A stretch of 41,709 nucleotides of DNA from an uncultured cyanobacterium (GTDB lineage: Bacteria > Cyanobacteriota > Cyanobacteriia > PCC-6307 > Cyanobiaceae). Shown here piece by piece: positions 10,014 through 19,536 of the stretch. Position 1 is the first letter of the stretch. The number at the start of each line of letters is the position of its first letter. The stretch is taken from positions 1 to 41,709 of the forward strand of contig CAIZOZ010000364.1 of the NCBI GenBank assembly GCA_903934745.1, given 5' to 3'. A program made the translations under genes and the position numbers. Below the pieces are notes generated by a model. That model saw only the letters and a program-made list of their open reading frames with translations, did not search any database and was not told where the DNA came from.

Positions 10014-10567
10014 CAGTCGCCCAGCTCCCGCTCTTCGAGTTCCGCCTCGATCCGTCCCTGCACCCGTTCGAACTCTTCGCCTTCGACCAGGATCGCCTCA
10101 CTGCCGTTGAGCCGGGCCACCACGAAAAAGGGATCGAGCGGGATGTAGAGGCCATATTCCTGCTCACCGGCCATGAAGCTGACCAGCAATTCGTAGGTTT
10201 CGCTCTCCTCGTCGGCAGCGTCCTCCTCATCGAGCTCGTCGGGGTCGGGTTCATCCAGCTCGCCACTGACGGTGAGCGTGATCGCCGACCGCACCAGGGT
10301 GAGGTCGTGTTCCTGCAGCACCACATCGGCCACCGAGAGCACCGGCTCAGTCGCTTCAAGGGTTTCGATCAATTCCGGTTCGTCATCGTCCTCGCCGAGG
10401 CGAAACAGGCAGACCGGGGTGTCCACCGGGGTGAGCAGGGCATAGTCGTGGCCATCGAGCGGGATCAGTTCCTCGAGGAAACAGAGCAGTTGACGACCGT
10501 TGCTATCGCGCACCACCAGGGTGGGCACATCTCCAGAGGCCGGCATGGCAGGGGACTCGGCGTTCAT
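10013..10567 (-). CDS. DUF3727 domain-containing protein
   Basis: LLCFLEELIPLDGHDYALLTPVDTPVCLFRLGEDDD... and a second YELLVSFMAGEQEYGLYIPLDPFFVVARL repeat-like domain; start chosen at MNAESP. Confidence 0.8.
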   Translation of the reverse strand: MNAESPAMPASGDVPTLVVRDSNGRQLLCFLEELIPLDGHDYALLTPVDTPVCLFRLGEDDDEPELIETLEATEPVLSVADVVLQEHDLTLVRSAITLTVSGELDEPDPDELDEEDAADEESETYELLVSFMAGEQEYGLYIPLDPFFVVARLNGSEAILVEGEEFERVQGRIEAELEERELGD

Positions 10568-10586
10568 GGGGCAGGCGCGTGTCGTC

Positions 10587-11153
10587 TCAGAATGGAGCAA
10601 CGACCGGCCGCTGTCCGGCCGCGATGGTCGCCGTTACGACCGGTTCGGCGGCAGGGCCATCGCTGAGCCACTGCTCCAACAGCAGCATGGCGGCGGCGCT
10701 GTCCAGTCGGCCGCTGCGATCGCCATGCAGGCCGAAGCGTTCGCCGGCGGCCCAGCTGCTGCTGTGTTCGTTCACCCAGGCCACAGGCAGATTCAGACCG
10801 GCTGCAGCCAGGGCCCGGCCCAGCCGCAGCCCATAGCGCCGGCAGTGGAGCGCCTGCCGTGTCGCTTGCTGGTTGGCGTCCAGGGGCAGCCCCACCACCA
10901 GAGCTTGCACCCGCCGCTGCTGCACCAGGACTTGGAGATGGAGCAGATCCCGTTCAAACGGGCCCCGCAGCAGGGCAGGCAAGGGGGTGACCGTGAGGCC
11001 GAGGGCATCACAACCAGCCAGGCCGATGCGGCGCTGGCCCACATCCAGGGCCAGCGCTGAGCAGGGTCCCAGCAGCCGAGCGGCGGCCGGGTGCTGATCG
11101 GGGACGGGTTGCTGAGCGGGGATAGGGCCCACTTCGTCAGCCGCGGCAACCAT
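10587..11153 (-). CDS. ruvX: Putative Holliday junction resolvase RuvX/YqgF
   Basis: ALALDVGQRRIGLAGCDALGLTVTPL, VVGLPLDANQQATRQA, VNEHSSS, DSAAAMLLLEQWL. Confidence 0.88.
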   Translation of the reverse strand: MVAAADEVGPIPAQQPVPDQHPAAARLLGPCSALALDVGQRRIGLAGCDALGLTVTPLPALLRGPFERDLLHLQVLVQQRRVQALVVGLPLDANQQATRQALHCRRYGLRLGRALAAAGLNLPVAWVNEHSSSWAAGERFGLHGDRSGRLDSAAAMLLLEQWLSDGPAAEPVVTATIAAGQRPVVAPF

Positions 11154-11155
11154 GG

Positions 11156-12265
11156 TCAGAGTTGGCGGGGCCCGCTACCCAGGGGGCCCACCGGAGTGGG
11201 CAGGGGACGGCGGCGGGGTTGGAACTGTTCGAGCACGGCCTCGATCCGTCGGGCGGCGCGTTCGGCCGGCTGGGGGCCATGACGGCGCCAGACACTGCGG
11301 GCCATCAGCACCTGTTCGCCCTGGGGTTCGGCACCGAGCCGCTGCAGCCAGTCGTGGCGTGCCGTATCGGCCACGTCACTGACCAGCCAGAGCGTGGATC
11401 CCGGTGCGGCATAGCGCCGCAGCAGCAGCTCGCCAGCTGGGCCGAGCCAATGCAGCCAGGCCGGATGCAGCGTGAACTCCACCCGCTGGCCGCCACCGGG
11501 CTGATCCGCCAGCCAGCGCACGCCAGCGACCGCTTCGTTGCGGCTGGTGTCCACCAGCAGCCAGCCGCGGCTGCCGCTCTGGTCAAGCAGGTCTTCGATG
11601 CGGCGATCCAGCAACTGGCGCAGCTGGGCGGGGCAGGTGGCCTGCTCGAGATGCCACAGCAAAGAGGCACTACGCCGATTGAGCGAGCGCAATTGCAGCT
11701 GGGCCGGCAGCGCCGGCGGCGGGGAACCGGTGGCGCCATCGGCTTGCCAGCGCCAGAACTGATCGGTGCGCTGGGGTTGGAAGCCCTGCTCGCGCAATAC
11801 CGCCAGGCGAGTGCTGTCGAGGCTGGAGGCGGTGGCCATCCAGCTGGTGGCACTCCGGGCCCGCTGGATCGCCTCGCGCAGCAGGGCTGCCGCCACCGCA
11901 TGACGGGTCGGCGCTGCCGGATCGTCCTGGGTCAACAGGGCAAGCCGCAGATGGTCTACCTGCCAGCTGGTGCCGCTGCGATTGAGGCGACGACAGATGA
12001 TCAGACCCAGCGCCTGGTGGCGACCGGAGGGAAGGATTCGCAGCGCCACCAGCACGTCGGAGGCCAGCGGCGGGCGGTGAACCAGGGCGGTGAGCAACCG
12101 TTCCGGCACCGACAACAGCAGGTTGCGCTGCAGCAGGGGTTGGAGTGGCAGGAAGGCGGGGTCGTCCAGCAGGGGCAGATGCCATCCCTGCAACGATTGA
12201 AGAGTCCAGTGCGCGCTGTTGGCTTCCGGCCCCCCCGCCTCGGCCGGTTGGCCCGGCACTGACAT
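11156..12265 (-). CDS. Conserved cyanobacterial protein, possible GNAT-like fold
   Basis: Long frame directly upstream of ruvX in the same orientation; LRLALLTQDDPAAPTRHAVAAALLREAIQRARSATSWMATASSLDSTRLAVLREQGFQPQRTDQFWRW is acetyltransferase-like. Start chosen at MSVPGQ. Confidence 0.65.
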   Translation of the reverse strand: MSVPGQPAEAGGPEANSAHWTLQSLQGWHLPLLDDPAFLPLQPLLQRNLLLSVPERLLTALVHRPPLASDVLVALRILPSGRHQALGLIICRRLNRSGTSWQVDHLRLALLTQDDPAAPTRHAVAAALLREAIQRARSATSWMATASSLDSTRLAVLREQGFQPQRTDQFWRWQADGATGSPPPALPAQLQLRSLNRRSASLLWHLEQATCPAQLRQLLDRRIEDLLDQSGSRGWLLVDTSRNEAVAGVRWLADQPGGGQRVEFTLHPAWLHWLGPAGELLLRRYAAPGSTLWLVSDVADTARHDWLQRLGAEPQGEQVLMARSVWRRHGPQPAERAARRIEAVLEQFQPRRRPLPTPVGPLGSGPRQL

Positions 12266-12334
12266 GGTGGTGGGGGAAGGCACAGGCAGCAATGAAGGGG
12301 TTGTGAGGAAATTCGACAATCCTTATCAACGACT

Positions 12335-13513
12335 TTAGGCGGGACGGACCAGCACCAGGGGCGTGCGCTCGTTGGCATTGCCGGCTGGATTGGGCTTCAG
12401 GGCCCTGTACAGCAGCTCCTCGTCACAGTCCCGGCTACTCGCCAGCACCTTCACCCGGCCCAGGTCATTGACATCGACCACAGCCACGGCCACTCCAAGG
12501 GCCGCCGCGACCCGATGGCAGAACAGTTCAGGCGCCTCGGGGCCGAGCACCAGGGTCTGGTCATAGGGAGGGGTGGTGCCGGTGACATCGTCGATCAAGC
12601 GAGCCTGATCGCCGGCGAGGCGATAGAAACCTCCCTTGACGCCGATCAGCTTCAGAGCGCTGCCCGCCAGCCAGGCACAGAGCACCCGGGCCGGGCCGAC
12701 GATGTCAATCAGGGTCTGGAGTCCGCAGGCGGTGGCCAGGCTGCTGGTGGGGTGGAACACCCGACAGAGCAGCCGCGAGAGCATCGAGGGCTCCACCATG
12801 GAAGGGTGGTGATAGCGGCCCTGCATCACCGCCAGCGGTGTCTCGCCGATGGTGAGCACATCACCCGGTTGCAGCAGATGGCCGGTGTAGTGCTCCAGCA
12901 CCTGTTGTGGATCATCGAGGACCCCGAGCAGATGGGTTTGCACCGGCAGCACCCGGCAATGGTCGCCGTCCCGCCAGCTGGCGATCGCCGCCGGAGTCGG
13001 CTCCGGTTTCTGCACCGGCACCAGAATCCCGTCCCGTCGCCACAACCGACCGAAAGGTCCGTAGTTGATCCACTGGATGTCCAGCCAAACCGTGTCGATC
13101 AGACCTTCGAGGTCGGTGCCGGCCGGACCGATCAGGTTGATGCGCAGCTGGGCCGCTGTGCTTTTGTGCGCCTTGACGATGTAAGCGGCCCAGTAGTGGT
13201 CGGGGCGGGCTTCCTCATCGGGATGGAGCGGGGTGATACGCACCTCGGAGCGCACCTCGGTGAGATCGGCCCGGCCCAGCAAGACGGGCTGCACGCTGAT
13301 CTCCGGCACGAACACCTCCATACGGCCATGGGGGTTGCGGATCGTGATCTCGCCGCTGAGCTCCAAGCCCTGGGCCTTGCGTTTCACCTGAAAGGGTCCG
13401 GGCAGCAGGCGTAGTGGGGAGGCCGGGCGCAGGCGGTGGCGTAACTCCAGCCACAGCAGGCTGAGGCCGCACAGCAGCAGCAGAACGAGAAAGAGGGAAA
13501 TCGGGAGCGGCAA
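12335..13513 (-). CDS. F420-0:gamma-glutamyl ligase (CofE)-like protein with N-terminal TM helix
   Basis: N-terminal TM (LPISLFLVLLLLCGLSLLWLEL); C-terminus with GDVLTIGETPLAVMQGRYHHP and GVAVAVVDVNDLGRVKVLASS. Start codon uncertain. Confidence 0.75.
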   Translation of the reverse strand: MPLPISLFLVLLLLCGLSLLWLELRHRLRPASPLRLLPGPFQVKRKAQGLELSGEITIRNPHGRMEVFVPEISVQPVLLGRADLTEVRSEVRITPLHPDEEARPDHYWAAYIVKAHKSTAAQLRINLIGPAGTDLEGLIDTVWLDIQWINYGPFGRLWRRDGILVPVQKPEPTPAAIASWRDGDHCRVLPVQTHLLGVLDDPQQVLEHYTGHLLQPGDVLTIGETPLAVMQGRYHHPSMVEPSMLSRLLCRVFHPTSSLATACGLQTLIDIVGPARVLCAWLAGSALKLIGVKGGFYRLAGDQARLIDDVTGTTPPYDQTLVLGPEAPELFCHRVAAALGVAVAVVDVNDLGRVKVLASSRDCDEELLYRALKPNPAGNANERTPLVLVRPA

Positions 13514-13602
13514 GCCAGAAACCCATCGGGTCGCGAACTGCCGGAGCGTAGAGGCGTCAGCGGTCTTCGGTTCCCAGCCAGGGAACCGGCAACGCGACTG
13601 GC

Positions 13603-14022
13603 ATGCGCAAAAGCTTCGTTCTGGACACCAACGCCCTGCTGCACGGCCCAACGCCCTGACCAGGTTTCAGGACCACAAGGTCGTGGTGGCCGATGAACAT
13701 CTCGATGACCGGCTGCTCGTGATGCAAACGGTGATTCCCCTGACTAAGGAACATCGGCTTTCTGCCCGGCAATCCACAGAAAAAGATGGGTCCTTGGATA
13801 CAATCAATTATCGCCAATCTTGATTTTCTGCTGGGAATGGAGCTGCCAGGAATGGAAGCAATCAGCTCTATCCGCGGCCGCCTAATTCCCCGTCAGTCCA
13901 TGGTGATGGATGAGGCCCAGAACCTCACGCCCCATGCGCTCAAGACGATCGTGGCCCGGGTGAGTCAGGGCACCAAAATCGTGCTGAGGGATGGCAGGCG
14001 CCAGCGCCGGCCTGCAGCGTGA
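13603..14022 (+). pseudogene. Decayed PIN domain-PhoH family ATPase (YlaK/PhoH2-like) remnant
   Basis: MRKSFVLDTNALLH then stop; frame-shifted PNALTRFQDHKVVV; later NIGFLPGNPQKKMGPWIQSIIANLDFLLG and AISSIRGRLIPRQSMVMDEAQNLTPHALKTIVARVSQGTKIVL then divergence. Middle of the gene missing. Confidence 0.88.
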
Positions 14023-14042
14023 ACGGCGATCGGTGCCGTTCA
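14020..14042 (-). repeat. Hairpin at the 3' end of fumC
   Basis: Perfect 8-bp arms TGAACGGC / GCCGTTCA with 7-nt loop, overlapping the fumC stop codon; no U-tract seen. Confidence 0.45.
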
Positions 14043-15467
14043 GACCATGGAGTCGGGCCTGACCCACTGGTCAAACTGCTCGGCACTGATCTCACCGAGG
14101 ATCAGGGCTGCTTCGCGCAGGCTGAGCTGGTTCTGGTGGGCATGTTTGGCGATGGCGCAGGCGCGGTCGTAGCCGATGGCGGGGGTAAGGGCCGTCACCA
14201 GCATCAGGCTCTGATCCAGCAAATTCTGGATGCGGCCCACATCGGCCTTCAGACCTTCGATGCAGTGGGCGCGGAAGCCATCGCAGCCGCCGCTGAGTAG
14301 CGCAATGCTTTCGAGCAGATTATAAGCAATCAGGGGTTTGAACACGTTCAGTTCAAAATTGCCCTGGCTCGCCGCCAGCTGCACCGCCGTGTTGTTGCCC
14401 ATCACCTGCACGGCCACCATGGTGAGGCTCTCGCACTGGGTGGGATTGACCTTGCCCGGCATGATGCTGGATCCGGGCTCGTTTTCGGGCAGCACCAGCT
14501 CGCCGATGCCGCAGCGGGGGCCGCTGCCCAGCCAACGGATGTCGTTGGCGATCTTCATCAGGCTGCCCGCCAGCACGGTGAGAGCCCCATGGGCGGCGGC
14601 CAGCGGTTCATGGCCCGCCAGCGCCTGGAATTTGTTAGGGGCACTGCTGAACGGCAGCCCGATGCGCTCGGCCAGCCGGGCGGCCACCGCCTCACCGAAA
14701 CCGACGGGGGCATTGAGGCCGGTGCCCACCGCCGTGCCACCGATGGCCAATTGCCACAGCTGCGGCAGGCACTGGCGCAAGGTGGCGACACCCAGTTCCA
14801 GTTGGGCGACGTAGCCACTGAATTCCTGGCCGAGGCTGAGCGGTACGGCATCCTGCAGGTGGGTGCGACCGATCTTGATGATCGGCGCGAACTCCACGGC
14901 GCGCTTGCTCAGGGCCGCAATCAGCTGCTCCAGCGCTGGCAGGAGGCGGCGCTGCAGTTCGATCGCCACAGCCACGTGCATCGCCGCCGGGAAGGTGTCG
15001 TTGCTGGATTGGCTGAGGTTGACGTGGTCGTTGGGATGCACCGGGCTCTTGCTGCCGAGGAGGCCACCGCTGCAGGCGATCGCCCGGTTGGCGATCACCT
15101 CGTTGACATTCATGTTCGTCTGGGTGCCGGAACCGGTCTGCCAGACGCGCAGCGGGAACTCCTGATCGAGTCGGCCCGCGGCCACCTCCTCGGCTGCCGC
15201 CACAATCAGCTCCTGCAGCGCCGGCTCGAGCCGGCCCATGGCGCCATTCACCTCGGCACAGGCCGCCTTGAGCTGGCCGAAGGCCCGGATGATCGGCGGC
15301 GGCATCGGTTCGCCAAAGGCGAAATAGCGCAGGGAGCGCTGGGTCTGGGCGCCCCAGAGGTGCTCGGCCGGCACGGCGACCGTGCCGAGGCTGTCACTCT
15401 CCAGCCGTGTCGGTGGATCCTCCTCGCCAGCCTGCAGCGCTCCGGACTCGTGCGGGGAAGCCGCCAT
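14040..15467 (-). CDS. fumC: Fumarate hydratase class II
   Basis: [80 protein letters not shown]. Confidence 0.96.
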   Translation of the reverse strand: MAASPHESGALQAGEEDPPTRLESDSLGTVAVPAEHLWGAQTQRSLRYFAFGEPMPPPIIRAFGQLKAACAEVNGAMGRLEPALQELIVAAAEEVAAGRLDQEFPLRVWQTGSGTQTNMNVNEVIANRAIACSGGLLGSKSPVHPNDHVNLSQSSNDTFPAAMHVAVAIELQRRLLPALEQLIAALSKRAVEFAPIIKIGRTHLQDAVPLSLGQEFSGYVAQLELGVATLRQCLPQLWQLAIGGTAVGTGLNAPVGFGEAVAARLAERIGLPFSSAPNKFQALAGHEPLAAAHGALTVLAGSLMKIANDIRWLGSGPRCGIGELVLPENEPGSSIMPGKVNPTQCESLTMVAVQVMGNNTAVQLAASQGNFELNVFKPLIAYNLLESIALLSGGCDGFRAHCIEGLKADVGRIQNLLDQSLMLVTALTPAIGYDRACAIAKHAHQNQLSLREAALILGEISAEQFDQWVRPDSMV

Positions 15468-16192
15468 CAGCTGGACGGCACCACTTCGCTGTTGAGCTCG
15501 TTGAAGCTCACCGTGGTGCTGTTGCCGCTGCGCGGCGCCATCGGGATGCCGGTGGCTGCACTGATCACACTGTTGATGGCATCCACGTTGACCTGGCCGC
15601 TGGCATCGAAGACCAGCTTGCCGTTGCTGTCGAAGATCACCACCTGGGGGATCGTGCCGTTCCAGTAGCCAGCCGGATCGGCTGGCCCTTCAATCGGGCG
15701 GTTCTGCAGCGGGTCGGTGACCAGGGGAATCAGTTCGACCGCCTGTCCCCAGAGTCGTTGCAATTCCGAGACCACCGGCGCAAAGCGCTTGCTGGCGGAG
15801 CTGTCGTCGAGGTAATAGACCAGCACGGTGACGCGGCCGTCTAACTGGGCCTGGGCCAGGCTGCTGCGGGGCGGCACCAGGGAGCCGTTGCCGGCATAGA
15901 GGGCGAAGATATTGCCGTCGTAGCGATCATCATCCAGAGCGGCGGCCGCTGGTGCCGCCAGGGCGCTGATGCTGCCGACCAGCAACAGCACGATCGCCAG
16001 CAGCGAGCCCAGAGCCCGGGCCAGCCGTCGGACCCCAGCGCTGGTGCGCGCCGAGTGAACAGGGAACAAGCCAAGGGGCCGGCCCTGGTGATCGCTCCTG
16101 ATCGGTGCCACAGGCTGGGGATGGGTTGGGCCAGCCTGCAGGCCGGTGGTGGGGCCAGGGTGCTGGAGGGCCGGGACTGGAGCTCGCATCAA
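15467..16192 (-). CDS. Thylakoid membrane photosystem I accumulation factor-like (thioredoxin-fold) protein
   Basis: Hydrophobic segment [21 protein letters not shown] followed by [79 protein letters not shown]. Confidence 0.75.
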   Translation of the reverse strand: MMRAPVPALQHPGPTTGLQAGPTHPQPVAPIRSDHQGRPLGLFPVHSARTSAGVRRLARALGSLLAIVLLLVGSISALAAPAAAALDDDRYDGNIFALYAGNGSLVPPRSSLAQAQLDGRVTVLVYYLDDSSASKRFAPVVSELQRLWGQAVELIPLVTDPLQNRPIEGPADPAGYWNGTIPQVVIFDSNGKLVFDASGQVNVDAINSVISAATGIPMAPRSGNSTTVSFNELNSEVVPSS

Positions 16193-16231
16193 GTCATTGT
16201 GCCCTGCGACCCCATGGGCTGCGACCTCGAT

Positions 16232-17887
16232 TCAGCTGCGACCGACGCTGCGGCCCATGCCCTGAAGGATGCCCCGTCCGATCAGGCCGATGGCCCGGCC
16301 CACCACCTGGGTGAGCAGCATCACCAGCAGATTTCCCAGCCCCCGCACCAGGCTGCGCAGTTGGGGCGCCAGGGCATCGCGGCTTTCCAGCGCCAGGGTG
16401 ACGGCCTGCTGCAACCAGCCGAGCTGACGCAACTCCTGGTCCCGCGGTTCCAGCAGATCGACCGTCTGGATGGCCCCGTGCTCCAGTCGGTAGAGGGGCC
16501 GGCGGCTCTCGTACACCTGGATCGGTCGCTCGAACCAGCTGCTCCAGCGCTGGCGGGCGTTGAGCTGGTTGCGCAGGCGTTCGAGATTGCGGGTGGCGAG
16601 CAGCTCCGGCCGCAGCAGGTAGCGACGCAACTCAGGCCAGTCGGCGCAGGCGGCGAGCACTTCGGCGCTGATCAACTCGGCGCTGCGCACCAGCCAATTG
16701 CTGAGCAGCAGTTCGAGATAAAGCAGCGCCTGGGGCTCATCGGGGGCCAGCAGCCGACCTTCGACCAGCAGGGGCCGGGCCTGGATCAACGTGCCGAGCA
16801 TCGGCACCGGATCGGGCAGGTCGCCGTCCAGCAGGGTCAGCTCACTGCTGGCCATCAGGATGGCCGCCACCGGGCGCAGATCGCCTTGCCAGGGCAGCTG
16901 CACATAGCTGCCTGCCATGTGGCGAAGCGCCTGGCGCCGCAGTTCGGGCTGCAGATCCTGCCAGCGTTGCAGCAGGGTCTCGCCGCCGACGCCATCGTGT
17001 TGCAGGCGCTGACGCAATTGCTCGAACTGTTCCAGCAGGGCCAGCAGCAGATCGCGGCGCCGATCGGGGTGGAGTCCGTCGAGGGCAAGCAACTGGCCGT
17101 GGTCCGGCAGCGCCGGCGCCGTGGCGGACTGGTTGAGGCGCTCGCGCAGCGCCTGCCACAGACCATCGGCACTGCGTTGCCGCAAGGTGATGGTCACGCC
17201 CCTGGCCGCAGGCGGCGGCGGTTGCTCCCGCCCATCGGTGCTGCCAGACCAAGCGAGGCCCAGCGGACCCCAGAGCCAGAGCAGCAACTGGCGGGCCGCC
17301 GCCAGTTCCCGCAGCCGGCCCAGCAGCAGCAGTTCGGCCAGCCAGGCTTCGGGGGGTGGATCCAGCAGGCGCCGGCAGACACGGGTTTCGGCATCGATCT
17401 GCTGCAGACCGCTGATCAACAGCCACTGGCCCAGGCCCAGGGCGGCCACGGCGTCCTGGCCACGCTCCGCCGTTGCAGCGGCGCCCAGCTCCACCACCCG
17501 GCCGCCACCGAGCAGGGTGGACACCGCCAGGCGCAAGCCGGCGGCATCGGGCTGGTCCAGCAGACCCTGGAGCGGGAGCTGCAGCAGAACACTCGTGGGA
17601 TAGCGATGGGCCTGGGGCAGCAACAGCAACACCGGTGCTGGCTGCCAGCGCTCCTGCAGCTGCTGCAGTTCGGCAGCCAGGGCCGCGGGCTCGGGCTGGG
17701 CACTCAGGCTCCAGATCACCAGCTGGGGAGCACCTTCAAGCTGCTCCGGCGCCGTGACCGGCTTCCAGGCTCCATCGCCCGCCGCCAGCCAGACCAGCAG
17801 ACCATCGCGTTGCAGCGGCTCAGCAAAAACCAGCAACTGGGCCGGAGACTGCGGCTGGGTTGGGACCGTTGGGTCGCGGCGGGCCAC
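16232..17887 (-). CDS. DUF3685 (Ycf55-like) domain protein
   Basis: 551 aa, N-terminal receiver-like segment, C-terminal YLLRPELLATRNLERLRNQLNARQRWSSWFERPIQVYESRRPLYRLEHGAIQTVDLLEPRDQELRQLGWLQQAVTLALESRDALAPQLRSLVRGLGNLLV. Confidence 0.72.
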   Translation of the reverse strand: MARRDPTVPTQPQSPAQLLVFAEPLQRDGLLVWLAAGDGAWKPVTAPEQLEGAPQLVIWSLSAQPEPAALAAELQQLQERWQPAPVLLLLPQAHRYPTSVLLQLPLQGLLDQPDAAGLRLAVSTLLGGGRVVELGAAATAERGQDAVAALGLGQWLLISGLQQIDAETRVCRRLLDPPPEAWLAELLLLGRLRELAAARQLLLWLWGPLGLAWSGSTDGREQPPPPAARGVTITLRQRSADGLWQALRERLNQSATAPALPDHGQLLALDGLHPDRRRDLLLALLEQFEQLRQRLQHDGVGGETLLQRWQDLQPELRRQALRHMAGSYVQLPWQGDLRPVAAILMASSELTLLDGDLPDPVPMLGTLIQARPLLVEGRLLAPDEPQALLYLELLLSNWLVRSAELISAEVLAACADWPELRRYLLRPELLATRNLERLRNQLNARQRWSSWFERPIQVYESRRPLYRLEHGAIQTVDLLEPRDQELRQLGWLQQAVTLALESRDALAPQLRSLVRGLGNLLVMLLTQVVGRAIGLIGRGILQGMGRSVGRS

Positions 17888-18042
17888 AAGGTGAGGCGAA
17901 TCAATTCACGTTAACGAGACTGGCGCTGCGAATCCAGCTCCCCCAGGAACTTGGCTGGAATGGCACAGGGAACAGCGGGAACGTGCCCGGTGGCTTGGCG
18001 GGATCTAGCCCGGCTTGAGCCGAACTCATTCGTTTCAGATCC

Positions 18043-18561
18043 TCAGTGGCCCTTGGGCCGGCCACAGAGATGCAGGGTGTAGGACTCAATTGTGAAGCCG
18101 GTGAGAGCTTCAATCTGGCGGAGCAATTCAGCAGGCAAGCTCACATCCAAATCCTGAATGGCACCGGACTGACTGCAGATCAGATGGCTGTGGGGATCGG
18201 CCCGATAGCCATACAGCCGGCCACTGGCGCGATCCAGGCATTCGATCACGCCAGCTGACTGCAGGGCTTCGAGGTTTTGGTAAACAGACGTGTGGCCGAT
18301 GTTGCGACCCTGATTATTGAGCTTTTCGAAGATATCCCGGGCACTGAGGTGGCTTTTTTCGGCCCAGAGCAGATCGAGCACCATGCGCCGTTGGCGGCTC
18401 AGGCGCATGCCCAGTTCCCGGCAACGGCGATAGACGTCTTCGACGCCTTGCAAAGCCGCCGGCCCTGCGGGGTTGGATTCGCCGCCGCAAAGCTCGCCGC
18501 TGGCAGGGTCCAGGTTAAAGCCGCTTTGGCTGGCGGGGGTAGGGATGGTGGCGATAGCCAC
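18043..18561 (-). CDS. Fur family transcriptional regulator
   Basis: RLSRQRRMVLDLLWAEKSHLSARDIFEKL..GHTSVYQNLEALQSAGVIECLDRASGRLYGYRADPHSHLIC. Confidence 0.92.
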   Translation of the reverse strand: MAIATIPTPASQSGFNLDPASGELCGGESNPAGPAALQGVEDVYRRCRELGMRLSRQRRMVLDLLWAEKSHLSARDIFEKLNNQGRNIGHTSVYQNLEALQSAGVIECLDRASGRLYGYRADPHSHLICSQSGAIQDLDVSLPAELLRQIEALTGFTIESYTLHLCGRPKGH

Positions 18562-18652
18562 GCGCGCGACCGGGGCAGTAAAGCCTGTTATAGGAGAACG
18601 ATTCCGGCGCTGCCGGGTTGAGGCTCAGGCCAACTGGCGCCCTGCAGGCCCT

Positions 18653-19414
18653 TCAAGCCACAGGAAGGCTGACGGGATCCTGCAGCCGTTCGGGACCGAT
18701 CGCCTGCAGGGCTTCGGCCAGATCGAGGCGGCCGTCGTAGAGGGCGCGGCCGACAATCACCCCCTCCACCCCCAGGGGGGCCAGGCTCAACAGCGAGAGC
18801 AGGTCGGCCAGATCGCCGATGCCACCTGAGGCAATCACCGGGATCGAGCTGGCCTCAGCCATCGTGCGCAGGAACGCCAGATTCGGACCGGCCAGAGTGC
18901 CGTCGGTGGCGATATCGGTGGTGATCAGGGCGGCGACCGCCGAGCCTTCGAGGCTGCTGGCCAAGGCGCTGGCTTCCACCGTGCTGGCCTCGATCCAGCC
19001 CCGGGTTGCCACCCGGCCATCCTTGGCATCGATGCCCACCACAATGCGGCCGCGATGGCGGTCGGCCAGTTCGCGCACCAGCTCCGGCTGTTCCACCGCC
19101 ACCGTGCCGAGAATCACCCGATCCAGTCCGTAGGCCAACAGGGCTTCGGCCCGTTCAGCGCTGCGCACGCCACCGCCGAGCTGGACGGGAATCGAAAGAG
19201 CTGCAGTGATGGCTCGCACCACCCGATCATTGATCGGCTGTCCGGTGCGGGCGCCATCGAGATCCACCAGATGCAGCCGCTGGGCCCCCTGCCGCTGCCA
19301 CTCCAGGGCCTGGGCGATCGGATCATCGCTGAAGCGGGTCACCTGGCCGTAATCCCCCTGATGCAACCGGACGCACTGTCCGTCGAGCAGATCGATGGCA
19401 GGGATGACTTGCAT
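18653..19414 (-). CDS. hisA: 1-(5-phosphoribosyl)-5-[(5-phosphoribosylamino)methylideneamino]imidazole-4-carboxamide isomerase
   Basis: MQVIPAIDLLDGQCVRLHQGDY, LHLVDLDGA, QLGGGVRS, VGIDAKDGRVATRGW, IVGRALYDGRLDLAEAL. Confidence 0.95.
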   Translation of the reverse strand: MQVIPAIDLLDGQCVRLHQGDYGQVTRFSDDPIAQALEWQRQGAQRLHLVDLDGARTGQPINDRVVRAITAALSIPVQLGGGVRSAERAEALLAYGLDRVILGTVAVEQPELVRELADRHRGRIVVGIDAKDGRVATRGWIEASTVEASALASSLEGSAVAALITTDIATDGTLAGPNLAFLRTMAEASSIPVIASGGIGDLADLLSLLSLAPLGVEGVIVGRALYDGRLDLAEALQAIGPERLQDPVSLPVA

Positions 19415-19536
19415 ACGGCTCGCGGTGCACTGGCCCCATCATCAACCGTGCCCGTTGGCCCAGCGGATCGCCAACGTGGCCGGCGCGAGCGGCCCGCCCG
19501 AGCGTTTGAATGGCCAGGCATGGTTGGGGCTGGCTG

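Noticed and set aside
16055-17914. 619-aa plus-strand ORF
   Set aside because: Antisense to the DUF3685-like gene; Gln-rich repetitive translation is a GC-codon artefact.
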